This document shows positions 29,230 to 37,964 of a stretch of 64,000 nucleotides of DNA, piece after piece. Position 1 is the stretch's first letter; each line of letters starts with the position of its first letter. Location: positions 2,232,001 through 2,296,000 of the forward strand of contig NZ_CP134779.1 of assembly GCF_031884435.1 (NCBI RefSeq), read 5' to 3'. Made by a program: the position numbers and the translations under genes. The stretch comes from Bosea sp. 685 (GTDB lineage Bacteria; Pseudomonadota; Alphaproteobacteria; Rhizobiales; Beijerinckiaceae). The notes under the pieces are model-generated. The model ran no database searches. It was not told the origin of the DNA and worked only from the letters and a program-made list of their open reading frames with translations.

Positions 29230-30071
29230 TGGCGACACTGGCCTTGAGACCCATTGCGCCCGAACCGGCGCTTCCCAGCTGCCCGGTCGGGCCGGAGTTC
29301 GACTGGCTGCTGGCCTCGGTCCAGACCAACCGCTTCCTGCCGCATCCGCCGCCGGACAGTATTTTTGTCGGCGATGGCGATTATCGTACGATCGGCGCGG
29401 AATTCCTCGGTCATTTCGTCCGTCTGGGCCGGTTGTCGCCGACGGAACGCGTCTTCGACATCGGCTGCGGCATCGGCCGCATGGCGGTGCCTCTGACGCA
29501 ATATCTCGACCCCGAGCGCGGCAGCTATGACGGTGTCGACCCCGTCATGGACGGCATCCTGTGGTGCGCCCAGACGATCACGCCGGCCTATCCGCGCTTC
29601 CGCTTCCAGCGGCTCGACATCGCCCATCCGCTCTACAACCCGCAAGGCTCGCTGCCGGGCACGGAGGTGCAGTTCGGCTTCGCCAATGGCAGCTTCGATT
29701 TCATCACGATGGTGTCGGTCGCCACCCATCTGCCGCCCGACGAGCTGGTGGTCTATGTCAACGAGGCCTCGCGGCTGCTGGCTCCCGGTGGCCGGCTCTT
29801 CCTGACCGCCTTCGCGCTCGACGGCCAGAGCACGGGGCAGGAGCGCCTGAAGTTCAAGCGCTGGCAGGACGGGCCGGGCTGGTACGCGATCGAGGAGGCG
29901 CCGCTGGCAGCTGCCGGCATCGACGCGGACTTCCTGCTCGAAACGACGCAGAATGCCGGCCTGGCCGTCTCCAGCCTGAGCCGCGGCCATTGGCGCGGGA
30001 TCAGCGCGGCGCATTACCAGGACCTGCTGATCGCCATCAAGCCGGAGCGTGGCCCGGAGCACAACCTATGA
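29226..30071 (+). CDS. SAM-dependent class I methyltransferase
   Basis: 281 residues. Motif I is RVFDIGCGIGRMAVPL, followed by the acidic end of strand 2 (YDGVDPVMDG), motif II region FDFITMVSVATHLPPDE and post-motif LAPGGRLFLTAF. It is embedded by ATGA overlaps between two glycosyltransferase genes, so it likely methylates a sugar residue or glycan end. The target is inference. Confidence 0.9.
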   Translation: MMATLALRPIAPEPALPSCPVGPEFDWLLASVQTNRFLPHPPPDSIFVGDGDYRTIGAEFLGHFVRLGRLSPTERVFDIGCGIGRMAVPLTQYLDPERGSYDGVDPVMDGILWCAQTITPAYPRFRFQRLDIAHPLYNPQGSLPGTEVQFGFANGSFDFITMVSVATHLPPDELVVYVNEASRLLAPGGRLFLTAFALDGQSTGQERLKFKRWQDGPGWYAIEEAPLAAAGIDADFLLETTQNAGLAVSSLSRGHWRGISAAHYQDLLIAIKPERGPEHNL

Positions 30072-31321
30072 CGCGCCGCATCCTCGTCGTCGCGCATAAT
30101 CATCCGGACCTGCATCCCGGCGGGACCGAGATCTTCGCTCATGACCTCGCCCAGAGCTATCGCGAGCAGGGCTGCGAGGTGCTGTTCCTGGGCGCCACCA
30201 ACAGCATTCACCGGCAGCCCCATCCCGGCACCGCCCTCCAGGCGACCGGCGAAGGCGGCGACGTGCTGCTCTGGAGCGGCCATTTCGACCGCTTTCATCT
30301 CAGCCAGATCGACCATTACGGCACGCTGCAGGATCTTGCGACGCTGCTGCAGGAATTCCGGCCGGACGTCATCCACATCCACCATCTCGTCCTGATCGGT
30401 GCGGAGTTCCTGCCGCTGGCGCGCCGGCTGCTGCCGAACGCGACGATCGTGATGACGCTGCACGACTATTATCCGATCTGCCACCATGACGGGCTGATGG
30501 TGCGGCCGACCGACAAGCAGCGCTGTTCCGGCGCTTCGCCGACGGCCTGCCATGGCTGCTTCCCCGAGATCGGCTCGGATCGCTTCCTGCTGCGTGAGCG
30601 CTTCCTCAAGACGCATCTGGCCGCGGTCGATCGCTTCGTCGCGCCGAGCCATTTCCTGCGCCAGCGCTATCTTGACTGGGGACTGCCCGGCGAGAAGATC
30701 GAGGTCATCGCCAATGCCCGGCCGGCGCAGGACGCGGTTGCGCACCGCCCGACGCAGGGACGCAGGACGAGCTTCGGCTATTTCGGCAACATCAATCCCT
30801 GGAAGGGGGCCTTGCCCCTGCTGCAGGCGGCGAAGCTGATGAAGGCCGCCGGCGAAACCGGTTTCGAACTGCGCATCCATGGCGGCGCGCCGTTCCAGAC
30901 CGAAGCCTTCACCACCGCTTTCAGCCAGGCGCTGGCGGCAGCCGGCGGCGTGGTGACCCATTGCGGTCCCTATCGCCGCGAGGACGTGCCGGCCCTGATG
31001 AGCGAGATCGACTGGGTGGTGATGCCCTCGATCTGGTGGGAGAACGCGCCGCTCGTCATCCAGGAGGCGTTCCAGCATCGTCGCCCGGTGATCACGAGTG
31101 GCATCGGCGGCATGGCCGAGATGGTGCGCGACGGCGTCGACGGCCTGCATGCGCGGCCGGGCGACCCGGCGCATCTTGCCCGCATTTTGCGCCGCGCGAT
31201 CGAGGAAGACGGGCTCTGGCAACGCCTCGTCGAGGGCATCGCGCCGCAGCCCGGCATGGCCGATTGCGCGCTGACGCATCTTGGTCTGTTCGACAGGCTC
31301 AAGCTCCCGGTGGCGGCATGA
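30068..31321 (+). CDS. GT4-family glycosyltransferase
   Basis: 417 residues, starting MTRRILVVAHNHPDLHPGGTEIF, here quoted to show the GGTE loop of GT-B enzymes (24 residues abbreviated: GGTEIF is the key part). The C-terminal donor domain has FGYFGNINPWKGALPLLQAA and VVMPSIWWENAPLVIQEAF with the ExxxxE-type pair, then GGMAEMVRDGVDGLH. ATG 30068 overlaps the methyltransferase stop; GGAG is 9 nt upstream. It is a clear paralogue of the gene at 34262. Cysteines around CHHDG and ACHGCFPEIG suggest a possible metal-binding insert. Confidence 0.92.
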   Translation: MTRRILVVAHNHPDLHPGGTEIFAHDLAQSYREQGCEVLFLGATNSIHRQPHPGTALQATGEGGDVLLWSGHFDRFHLSQIDHYGTLQDLATLLQEFRPDVIHIHHLVLIGAEFLPLARRLLPNATIVMTLHDYYPICHHDGLMVRPTDKQRCSGASPTACHGCFPEIGSDRFLLRERFLKTHLAAVDRFVAPSHFLRQRYLDWGLPGEKIEVIANARPAQDAVAHRPTQGRRTSFGYFGNINPWKGALPLLQAAKLMKAAGETGFELRIHGGAPFQTEAFTTAFSQALAAAGGVVTHCGPYRREDVPALMSEIDWVVMPSIWWENAPLVIQEAFQHRRPVITSGIGGMAEMVRDGVDGLHARPGDPAHLARILRRAIEEDGLWQRLVEGIAPQPGMADCALTHLGLFDRLKLPVAA

Positions 31322-32070
31322 CGATGGCGCAGAACCAGGACGACACGACCCGCATGCCCAATGTCACGCCGGCCCGCCTGAACGGCCGTGTCGATGCGCT
31401 CGACGGCAACCGGCTGCATGGCTGGATCTGGGACGAGGCGCGCCCCGAGGAGCGTCTGACGGTCAAGCTGCTGCGCGATGGCGCGCCGGTCCAGGAGGCG
31501 ACGGCCGATCAGGCTCGGATCGATTTGCGCCGCAACGGCATCGGTGACGGCAAGCACGCCTTCGCCATGGAACTCGACGATGCCGTCGCCGCGGCGCGCG
31601 ATCACCTGACCATTGTCGGCGTCTCGCCGAGCACCGGCGCGGAGCTCGAACTCAGATTGCCACCGCCGGCGGAGCTTGCGGCGGAGGCGGCGATCGCGGT
31701 GCCGCTGGCCCGTTTCTTCGATCGCGTCGAGGCTTTGATCGCGCTGAACCGGCGCACGCAGATCGCGCAGAAGGAGCTTGGCGAAAAGCTCGACCAGATT
31801 GCCCTGCGCCTGAACGAGGACCGCGCCCCGGCGCGGGATACCGAGGCGGAGGCGGTGCGGGAGGATCATATCACCCGGCGTCTCGCCGAACTCGACATCT
31901 TCCAGCTGCGCTTCGACGCAACCTTGGCGAGCTTCGACGAGCGGCTGGTCACCATCCGCAAGGAAGCGCGTGCTCCGCTGCGGCAGGTCACTGTCATTCT
32001 CGGCTTTCTGTCGGGGCTTGCCGCTCTCCTGTCCTTTGTCACGCTCGCCGTGACGCTGGTTGATCGGTGA
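31318..32070 (+). CDS. Coiled-coil, tail-anchored protein with sugar-cluster GW module
   Basis: 250 residues, no enzyme motif. Residues 14-80 form a module (LNGRVDAL, LHGWIWDEARPEE, GIGDGKHAFAMEL) that resembles accessory domains in alphaproteobacterial glycosyltransferases. A helical, charged region follows (about 130-215, likely coiled coil). The final about 25 residues are one hydrophobic helix (VTVILGFLSGLAALLSFVTL), giving a C-terminal membrane anchor with the bulk in the cytoplasm. It could scaffold the soluble glycosyltransferases at the membrane; this is inference. Confidence 0.75.
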   Translation: MTMAQNQDDTTRMPNVTPARLNGRVDALDGNRLHGWIWDEARPEERLTVKLLRDGAPVQEATADQARIDLRRNGIGDGKHAFAMELDDAVAAARDHLTIVGVSPSTGAELELRLPPPAELAAEAAIAVPLARFFDRVEALIALNRRTQIAQKELGEKLDQIALRLNEDRAPARDTEAEAVREDHITRRLAELDIFQLRFDATLASFDERLVTIRKEARAPLRQVTVILGFLSGLAALLSFVTLAVTLVDR

Positions 32071-34259
32071 TGTCCATGAGCGAAGTCATCGTTCCCGAAC
32101 GAACGCGCCTCAGTCCCGCTCCAACCGTCGCCTGGACGCCGCTGGGCGAGAACGCGATCCTGATCATGAGCGCTTGCGACGCGATACCGGGCAAGGTTCC
32201 GGTCGCCGTCGACGGCAATCCACGCAACAAGGTCGAGACCATGGCGCTGACCTGGCGCCGGCCCCAGGCCGAGCCCGCCATGGCGGTGGGCTTCCTGTGC
32301 CTGGCGCCCGCGCCGTCAGCCGACCGCGCCGAACCGGGCGCCATCCTGCTTGGGCGCCCGGGTCGGCCGCTGCGCCTGATCCTGTCGCCGAAGCCACTGC
32401 CGCTGCAGGCCTTCCTGGCCGCGCTGGCGGAGGAGGCGGGCCAGTCCTTCCCGACCGTGGTCGATGGCTTGCTGGAGATCCTGCTGGCGGGCAAATCCAA
32501 CCCGCGCCGCCTGCGCGCGGTCGGGATGCTGCTGCAATCGATCGCCAAGCCCGGCGGTTTCGTCGAAGTGATGGGCGCGCTCGACGAGGGCGTCTTCCTT
32601 CAGGGCTGGAGTTCGAACTTCGCCCCCGGGCGCACCAAGCTGCTGATCGCCAATGGCGGCCTCACGCCGGCGGCGCTGGAGGCCGGCACCTTCGAGCGTG
32701 ACGATCTCGGCGAGGGTGCGCGTGGCTTCTTCGGCATGTTGGAGGATTGCGCCATCCGCCATCCCAGCGAGATCGAGCGCCTGTTCTTCCGCGGCACCGA
32801 TGGCTGGCGCGCGCTTGAAGTCTATGAGCGCTATGTCCTGCTCGAACCGATCACCGTTCCCGGCCATCTGCGGGATGGCCTGCAGCGCGGCACGGCCCCG
32901 CAGGCGACGATCGACAAGCTGCGCCGTGCTTCGCAGCGCTTCGACGGCCGCGACACGGTCTGCCTGCTGGACGTACCCGTGCGCGCCGGCATCGACAGCG
33001 CCACCATCATCGAGAGCGCCGGCGTCTTGATCATCGGCTGGCTGTTCGATCCGGAGCGCAAGGTCAGTGCGGTCACCTTGCGCAGCGGCGCGCAATCCTG
33101 CGTCATCGACCGGCTCTGGACGCGCGTGACGCGGCCCGACGTCTCGGCGGCCTTCATGGAGGACCCGCGTTTCGGCCCCGCTCTCGCCGCGCGCCGCAGC
33201 AGCCACGGCTTCATCGTCTTTGCGCCGAAACTGATCCCGGAGCCCGGACAGCCGCTCTATCTGGAGTTCGAGATCGAAAGCTCCGGCCCGGCCTTCCTGC
33301 CGCTGGAGCCTGGCCGCGGCCAGGCGCGCCCGACGCTGGAGCGCATCTTCGGCCTGCTCGATCCGCGCTCCTCGACGGCAAACCTCGTGGTCGAGCGTCA
33401 GGTCGCCCCGGCCCTGCAGGCGGCCGAGATCGCGCCGCCGCGCGTGGTCGAGACCTTCGATGTCGGCGCCTTCGACCCGGAGGCGCCGCTCGGCCTGGTG
33501 ATCGGGCTCGATCATCGTCATCGCGAACTCTCCGCCTTGTTCGCGTTGCTCGCGATCGATCCCGAGATCCGCCCGATTCCGATCGTGCTGGCGGCGCCGG
33601 GCGAGAGTTTCGACAAGATCGGCGCGGAGGCGCGGCGTCTGGCGCGGTTCTACGGGCTCTCCGTCAGGCTCGTCCTGGTCGAGGGCGTCGAGGATGCCTG
33701 CGACGCGCTGGAGGCTGGCGTGCGCGCCTGCCGTTTCCAGACCGTGGCCCTGCTCTCGGGCGCCGCGCAGATCAGGATGCCAGGCTGGCTCGGCCGGCTC
33801 GAGCGCGCCTTCCGCGGGCGAGGGGGCCAATGCGTTGCGAGCCCAACCCTGCTTTTCGAGGATAATTCGATCCGCTGGGCCGGAGCCTGGCTCGACGGCG
33901 AGGGGGCGAACCGGCGCGTCTCCAACCGCTATGTCGGCTATCCCTTGGAGGCTATCGGCAATCTCGGGCCGATGGAGGTCGCGGCCGGGGCGACGGAATG
34001 CTGCGTCCTGTCGCGCGCCGCTTTCATCGAAGCCGGCGGCTTCGCGCGCAACTACTTCACCACCGGCGAGAAGGGGCTCGATCTCTGCCTCAAGCTCAGG
34101 ATGGGCGGCGCGCCGTCGCTCTGGGTGCCCGAGGTCGAGGTCTATGTCGTCGACGACGGCGAAATGGCGCGGCCCCATATCGGGGCGCTGGCGCAGCTCG
34201 CGGACCGGACCAGTTTCGACCGCCGCTGGGCGCTCGCAATCTCGAACATGAGAGGATGA
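32070..34259 (+). CDS. Large protein with degenerate GT2 domain (probable pseudoenzyme)
   Basis: 729 residues, co-linear with the 760-residue GT2 protein upstream. There is a long N-terminal region, a VLIIGWLFDPERK module near 320, and a C-terminal GT-A-like fold. Where the active paralogue has LVNSDVI, this one has LLSGAAQI, and EDSDLCLK is replaced by EKGLDLCLK, so metal and base residues are missing. GTG 32067 or ATG 32070 starts in the overlap with the preceding stop. It may be a binding or scaffold subunit for glycan assembly. Confidence 0.75.
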   Translation: MSMSEVIVPERTRLSPAPTVAWTPLGENAILIMSACDAIPGKVPVAVDGNPRNKVETMALTWRRPQAEPAMAVGFLCLAPAPSADRAEPGAILLGRPGRPLRLILSPKPLPLQAFLAALAEEAGQSFPTVVDGLLEILLAGKSNPRRLRAVGMLLQSIAKPGGFVEVMGALDEGVFLQGWSSNFAPGRTKLLIANGGLTPAALEAGTFERDDLGEGARGFFGMLEDCAIRHPSEIERLFFRGTDGWRALEVYERYVLLEPITVPGHLRDGLQRGTAPQATIDKLRRASQRFDGRDTVCLLDVPVRAGIDSATIIESAGVLIIGWLFDPERKVSAVTLRSGAQSCVIDRLWTRVTRPDVSAAFMEDPRFGPALAARRSSHGFIVFAPKLIPEPGQPLYLEFEIESSGPAFLPLEPGRGQARPTLERIFGLLDPRSSTANLVVERQVAPALQAAEIAPPRVVETFDVGAFDPEAPLGLVIGLDHRHRELSALFALLAIDPEIRPIPIVLAAPGESFDKIGAEARRLARFYGLSVRLVLVEGVEDACDALEAGVRACRFQTVALLSGAAQIRMPGWLGRLERAFRGRGGQCVASPTLLFEDNSIRWAGAWLDGEGANRRVSNRYVGYPLEAIGNLGPMEVAAGATECCVLSRAAFIEAGGFARNYFTTGEKGLDLCLKLRMGGAPSLWVPEVEVYVVDDGEMARPHIGALAQLADRTSFDRRWALAISNMRG

Positions 34260-34261
34260 AG

Positions 34262-35566
34262 ATGCGGGTTCTTGTTGTGTCCCATGCGCACCCGTCGTTT
34301 TCGCTCGGAGGCGCCGAGATCGCGTCCTACAACCTGCATAAGGGCCTGCAGGCCCATGAGGGCGTCGATACGCATTATCTCGCCCGCGTCGGCGCGCCCA
34401 CGCCGCGCCATGCCGGTACCGCGCTGATGAGCCTGCGCCAGCAAGGCGGCGAACTGCTCTATTATGCCGAGGATTACGACCACTTCCTGATCTCGAACCG
34501 CGCCACGGAGGAGATCGAGCGCGATTTCGTCCGGGCCTTGCGCGACCTCAAACCTGATGTGGTGCATTTTCACCATTTCATCGGGCTCGGGCTCGAATGC
34601 ATCTTCGCCGTGCGCGACACGCTGCCCGACGCGCTGATCGTGGTGACATTCCACGAATATCTCTCGATCTGCCACCATCACGGCCAGATGGTGAAGACCG
34701 GTGCCTTCAAGCTCTGCTACCGGGCCTCGCCGACGGATTGCAACGCCTGTTTCCCTGATATCTCGCCGGCCCGCTTCCTGGCGCGGGAGACCTTCATCAA
34801 AGGCGTGCTCGGCCTCGCCGACCACTACATCTCGCCGAGCCGCTTCCTCGCCAAGCGCTACCAGGATTGGGGACTGCCGGAGGAGCGCTTCTCGGTGATC
34901 GAGAACGGGATCGACGTGCCCGAGGTCGCGCCGCCGCGCCCGCTGCCGGAACCGACGGCGCGGCGTTCGCGCTTTGCCTATTTCGGACAGCTCACGCCCT
35001 ATAAGGGCGCCGATGTGCTGATCGACGCCGTGACGCGCATTCCCGATGCGGTCTGGGGCGAGGATTCGATCCTGCTGGTCTATGGCGGCAATCTCGAGCG
35101 CCAGCCGCAGGCCTATCAGGACAAGTTCGCCAAGCTCGTCGAGAGCGCCGGCCGGCGCGTGCGCTTCTGCGGCGCCTTCCAGAACCATGAGATGCCGAAC
35201 CTGATGCGCTCGGTCGACTGGGTGGTGATGCCCTCGGTCTGGTGGGAGAACTCGCCGATCGTCATCCAGGAAGCCTTCTTCCACGGCCGGCCGATCCTCT
35301 CCAGCAATCTCGGCGGCATGGCCGAGAAGATCACCGATGAGGTCAGCGGCCTGCATTTCCGCTCCGGCAGCCCAGAGGATCTCGTCGACTGCATGACCCG
35401 GGCGCTGAGCGAGCCGGATCTGTGGTCACGGTTGCGCGGCGGCATCACCCCGCCGCTCAACCATGTCGAATGCGCCGCGACCCATGTCTCGCTCTACCAG
35501 CGTCTGATCGCGGAGCGAGGCATGCCTATGCCGGCAAGCCGCACGGCGACGCCAATGATCGCCTGA
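34262..35566 (+). CDS. GT4-family glycosyltransferase
   Basis: 434 residues. It begins MRVLVVSHAHPSFSLGGAEI, with the GGAE loop. The donor domain has RFAYFGQLTPYKGADVLIDA and VVMPSVWWENSPIVIQEAF, and GGMAEKITDEVSGLHF follows. AGAGG is 6 nt before ATG 34262, which is preferred over ATG 34256. Paralogue of the enzyme at 30068, with the same Cys pattern (SICHHHG, CNACFPDIS). It likely adds a different residue to the same glycan. Confidence 0.92.
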   Translation: MRVLVVSHAHPSFSLGGAEIASYNLHKGLQAHEGVDTHYLARVGAPTPRHAGTALMSLRQQGGELLYYAEDYDHFLISNRATEEIERDFVRALRDLKPDVVHFHHFIGLGLECIFAVRDTLPDALIVVTFHEYLSICHHHGQMVKTGAFKLCYRASPTDCNACFPDISPARFLARETFIKGVLGLADHYISPSRFLAKRYQDWGLPEERFSVIENGIDVPEVAPPRPLPEPTARRSRFAYFGQLTPYKGADVLIDAVTRIPDAVWGEDSILLVYGGNLERQPQAYQDKFAKLVESAGRRVRFCGAFQNHEMPNLMRSVDWVVMPSVWWENSPIVIQEAFFHGRPILSSNLGGMAEKITDEVSGLHFRSGSPEDLVDCMTRALSEPDLWSRLRGGITPPLNHVECAATHVSLYQRLIAERGMPMPASRTATPMIA

Positions 35567-35598
35567 TGCCAAGCGGACAGAACAAGGGAAAAGCAAAG

Positions 35599-36783
35599 AT
35601 GGCCCGCATCCTCGTTATCAGCCCATCCGGGGAGGTTTACGACCACGATAATGTGCGCTGGTACGACCACAGTCAGCTCGCCAGCCACATCAACCACTAT
35701 CACAATATCGGCGACGCCTTCGTCTTCGATTCCTCGCTGAAGCTGTTGAACTTCGAGCAGCTCGACGCGTTGCCGATCAGCCATGTCGACCCGGCGGCGA
35801 TCGACCGCCTGAATGCCGAATACGACTACGTCTTCCTGCGCGGCTCCAACTATGTCCATGCCGAAATGGACTGGGAACAGACGGCTCACGTTCTGCGCCG
35901 GCTCAAGATCCCGGTGATCGCCTTCGGCATCGGCGCGCAGGCGCCCGTCAGCGGCAAGCTCGAGCTGAGCCAGGATACCAAGACCGTGCTGCGCTTGATC
36001 GCGGATTCCACCGTCTCGCTTGGCGTGCGCGGCACCTATTCGGCCGAGGTGCTCAACGAGCTCGGCATCAAGAATGTCCGCATCATCGGCTGCCCGACGG
36101 CATTCCGCGCCAACAACCCCAATCTCGCGATCCGCCTGCCGGCGCTTGACCAGGTCAAGACGGTCGGGGTGACGATGCGGCGCGAGGTCTCCAGGGACTA
36201 TGCCCAGGACATCCAGCGCTACCTCACCTTCCATCGCGATCTGGTCAAGGCGATGGCCGAGCGCTTCGACGTGACCCTGATGGCCCAGGGTGAGGTCGAG
36301 GAAAAGAAGCTCGCGCTCGGCACGCCCGAGCAGAAGGAGGAGGCGATCGCCGCGCTGCGTGAGAATGGCTGGGCGAGTGAATGGTTCCTCGATGAGGAGA
36401 TGGAGCAGCTCTATCGCAGCCGGATGTTCTATTCCGACGTGGTCGCCGAGTATGAGCAGCTCGTGCGCGGGCTCGACCTCGTGCTCGGCTATCGCCTGCA
36501 CGGCAATCTGATGGCGCTCGCCAATGGCACGCCGTCGATTTACTTCACCTATGACAGCCGCACCGTCGAATTCGCGGAAACCTTCAAGATCCCGAGCTTC
36601 GACGTCTTCTCCGGGCAGGAGTTCCGCCTGGAGGCGTATTGGGAGCAGGCGCGCTTCGACCGCTTCAACGCCAACTACACCCAGGTCTACGGCGCGATGC
36701 GCGACTTTCTGGTCGAGAACCGCGTCGACAACAAGATGCTTGGGCAGCCGGCCGCTGCCGAGCCGGAGCGCAAGGTCGCATGA
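35599..36783 (+). CDS. Polysaccharide pyruvyltransferase-family protein
   Basis: 394 residues of the PS_pyruv_trans (CsaB/WcaK-like) family, which adds pyruvate ketals to sugars. Visible are SPSGEVYDHDNVRWY at the start, VFLRGSNYVHAEM, VIAFGIGAQAPVSG, SLGVRGTYSAEVLNELGIKN, GCPTAF and the C-terminal LGYRLHGNLMALANGTPSIY. AAGGGAA lies 8 nt before ATG 35599. It is paralogous to the protein at 37961. Some family members are not pyruvyltransferases, so the exact reaction is uncertain. Confidence 0.87.
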   Translation: MARILVISPSGEVYDHDNVRWYDHSQLASHINHYHNIGDAFVFDSSLKLLNFEQLDALPISHVDPAAIDRLNAEYDYVFLRGSNYVHAEMDWEQTAHVLRRLKIPVIAFGIGAQAPVSGKLELSQDTKTVLRLIADSTVSLGVRGTYSAEVLNELGIKNVRIIGCPTAFRANNPNLAIRLPALDQVKTVGVTMRREVSRDYAQDIQRYLTFHRDLVKAMAERFDVTLMAQGEVEEKKLALGTPEQKEEAIAALRENGWASEWFLDEEMEQLYRSRMFYSDVVAEYEQLVRGLDLVLGYRLHGNLMALANGTPSIYFTYDSRTVEFAETFKIPSFDVFSGQEFRLEAYWEQARFDRFNANYTQVYGAMRDFLVENRVDNKMLGQPAAAEPERKVA

Positions 36784-37964
36784 TGAGGCGATGTCGCGCC
36801 AAGCTCGCGGGTTCGCTGGCGGCGCTGCTGCTGGCAGTGCCCTCCGCCTTGTCCGCCCAAGTGCCTGGCTACCGCGTCGAGATCGCGCCCGGCGCGCAGG
36901 AGGAGACCGTCTTCGACTGGGCCCGTCAGCGCTGCGAGCAATGGGACATCCCCGACGCGCCGCTGCGGGCCTATCGTGACGACCGCGGCGAGGTCGTCGC
37001 CTTTGCCAGCCACCATCGCAGCCGCGCCATGATCGGCCGCGGGCTCGACCGGGTCGCCTCGTCCTGCGCCATCTCCTTCCAGGCCAAGCGCAGCGCCAAC
37101 CCCGGCGATTTCAGCGATTTCAGCTGGATCGGCGCGACCTGGACCGGCAATGGCCGTGACGTCTTCGCGCTGATGCATGACGAGTATCACGCCAATGAGC
37201 ATCCCGGCGCCTGTCGCTTCAAGGAGGCGATGAGCTGCTGGTACAATGTCGTGACCGCCGCTCGCTCGCACGATGGCGGGCGCAGCTTCGCGCCCGATCA
37301 GCCGCCGACGGTGGTCGCGGCCCCGACCTTTCGGCAGGATGTCGGGCAGGGGCGCCATCGCGGCTTCTTCAACCCCTCCAACATCGTCCAGCGTGACGGC
37401 GCCTGGTATGTGCTGATCGCGACGACGGGCGGCGAGGGGCAGAAGCCCGGCGTCTGCCTGTTCAAGACGACGACTATCGAGGATGCGACCAGCTGGCGGG
37501 CCTATGACGGCGCGGATTTCACCCTGCGCGCGGTCGATCCCTATCGCGGGGACCTGTCGCAGGCGAAACCCTGCCAGCCCCTTAAGGAATTGCCGACGAC
37601 GGTCGGCTCGGTGACGCGGCACGAGGCAAGCGGGCGCTGGCTCGCGATCTTCCATCTCGGCCCCGACCCGGCCAAGGGCGTCGTCGGCGGGCGCGTCGCC
37701 TATAGCTGGTCGAGCGACCTGCTGAATTGGACGCCGCTGCAGACGCTCACCACGCATCCGACGATGTGGAGCAAGGATTGTAGCGACCAGCAGCGCTACG
37801 CCTATGGCGCGATCGCCGACCCGGCCTCGCCCTCACGCAATTTCGAAACGACCGGCGACGAGGCCTTCCTGTTCATGACGAAGCTACATGTCTCCGGCTG
37901 CAAGATCGGGCCGGAGCGGGACCTCGTCCGGATCAAGGTCCGGATCGTGAAGGAGACACCATGA
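36780..37964 (+). CDS. Secreted beta-propeller-like protein
   Basis: 394 residues with a cleavable signal peptide (RRCRAKLAGSLAALLLAV, cleavage near ALSAQ). Repeated W/F-rich blocks resemble five-bladed propeller sugar-binding or hydrolase folds (SRSHDGG-like AARSHDGGRSF, FFNPSNIVQRDGAWYVLIA, VGGRVAYSWSSDLLNWTPL). About eight Cys in the mature part suggest disulfides in the periplasm or outside. It starts in the ATGA overlap with the pyruvyltransferase gene. It may trim or bind the glycan made by the cluster. No catalytic triad could be assigned. Confidence 0.7.
   Translation: MMRRCRAKLAGSLAALLLAVPSALSAQVPGYRVEIAPGAQEETVFDWARQRCEQWDIPDAPLRAYRDDRGEVVAFASHHRSRAMIGRGLDRVASSCAISFQAKRSANPGDFSDFSWIGATWTGNGRDVFALMHDEYHANEHPGACRFKEAMSCWYNVVTAARSHDGGRSFAPDQPPTVVAAPTFRQDVGQGRHRGFFNPSNIVQRDGAWYVLIATTGGEGQKPGVCLFKTTTIEDATSWRAYDGADFTLRAVDPYRGDLSQAKPCQPLKELPTTVGSVTRHEASGRWLAIFHLGPDPAKGVVGGRVAYSWSSDLLNWTPLQTLTTHPTMWSKDCSDQQRYAYGAIADPASPSRNFETTGDEAFLFMTKLHVSGCKIGPERDLVRIKVRIVKETP

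Noticed and set aside
32316..34178. 620-codon leftward frame opposite the degenerate GT2 gene
   Set aside because: No ribosome site or domain; the rightward gene is in an ATGA-coupled operon.
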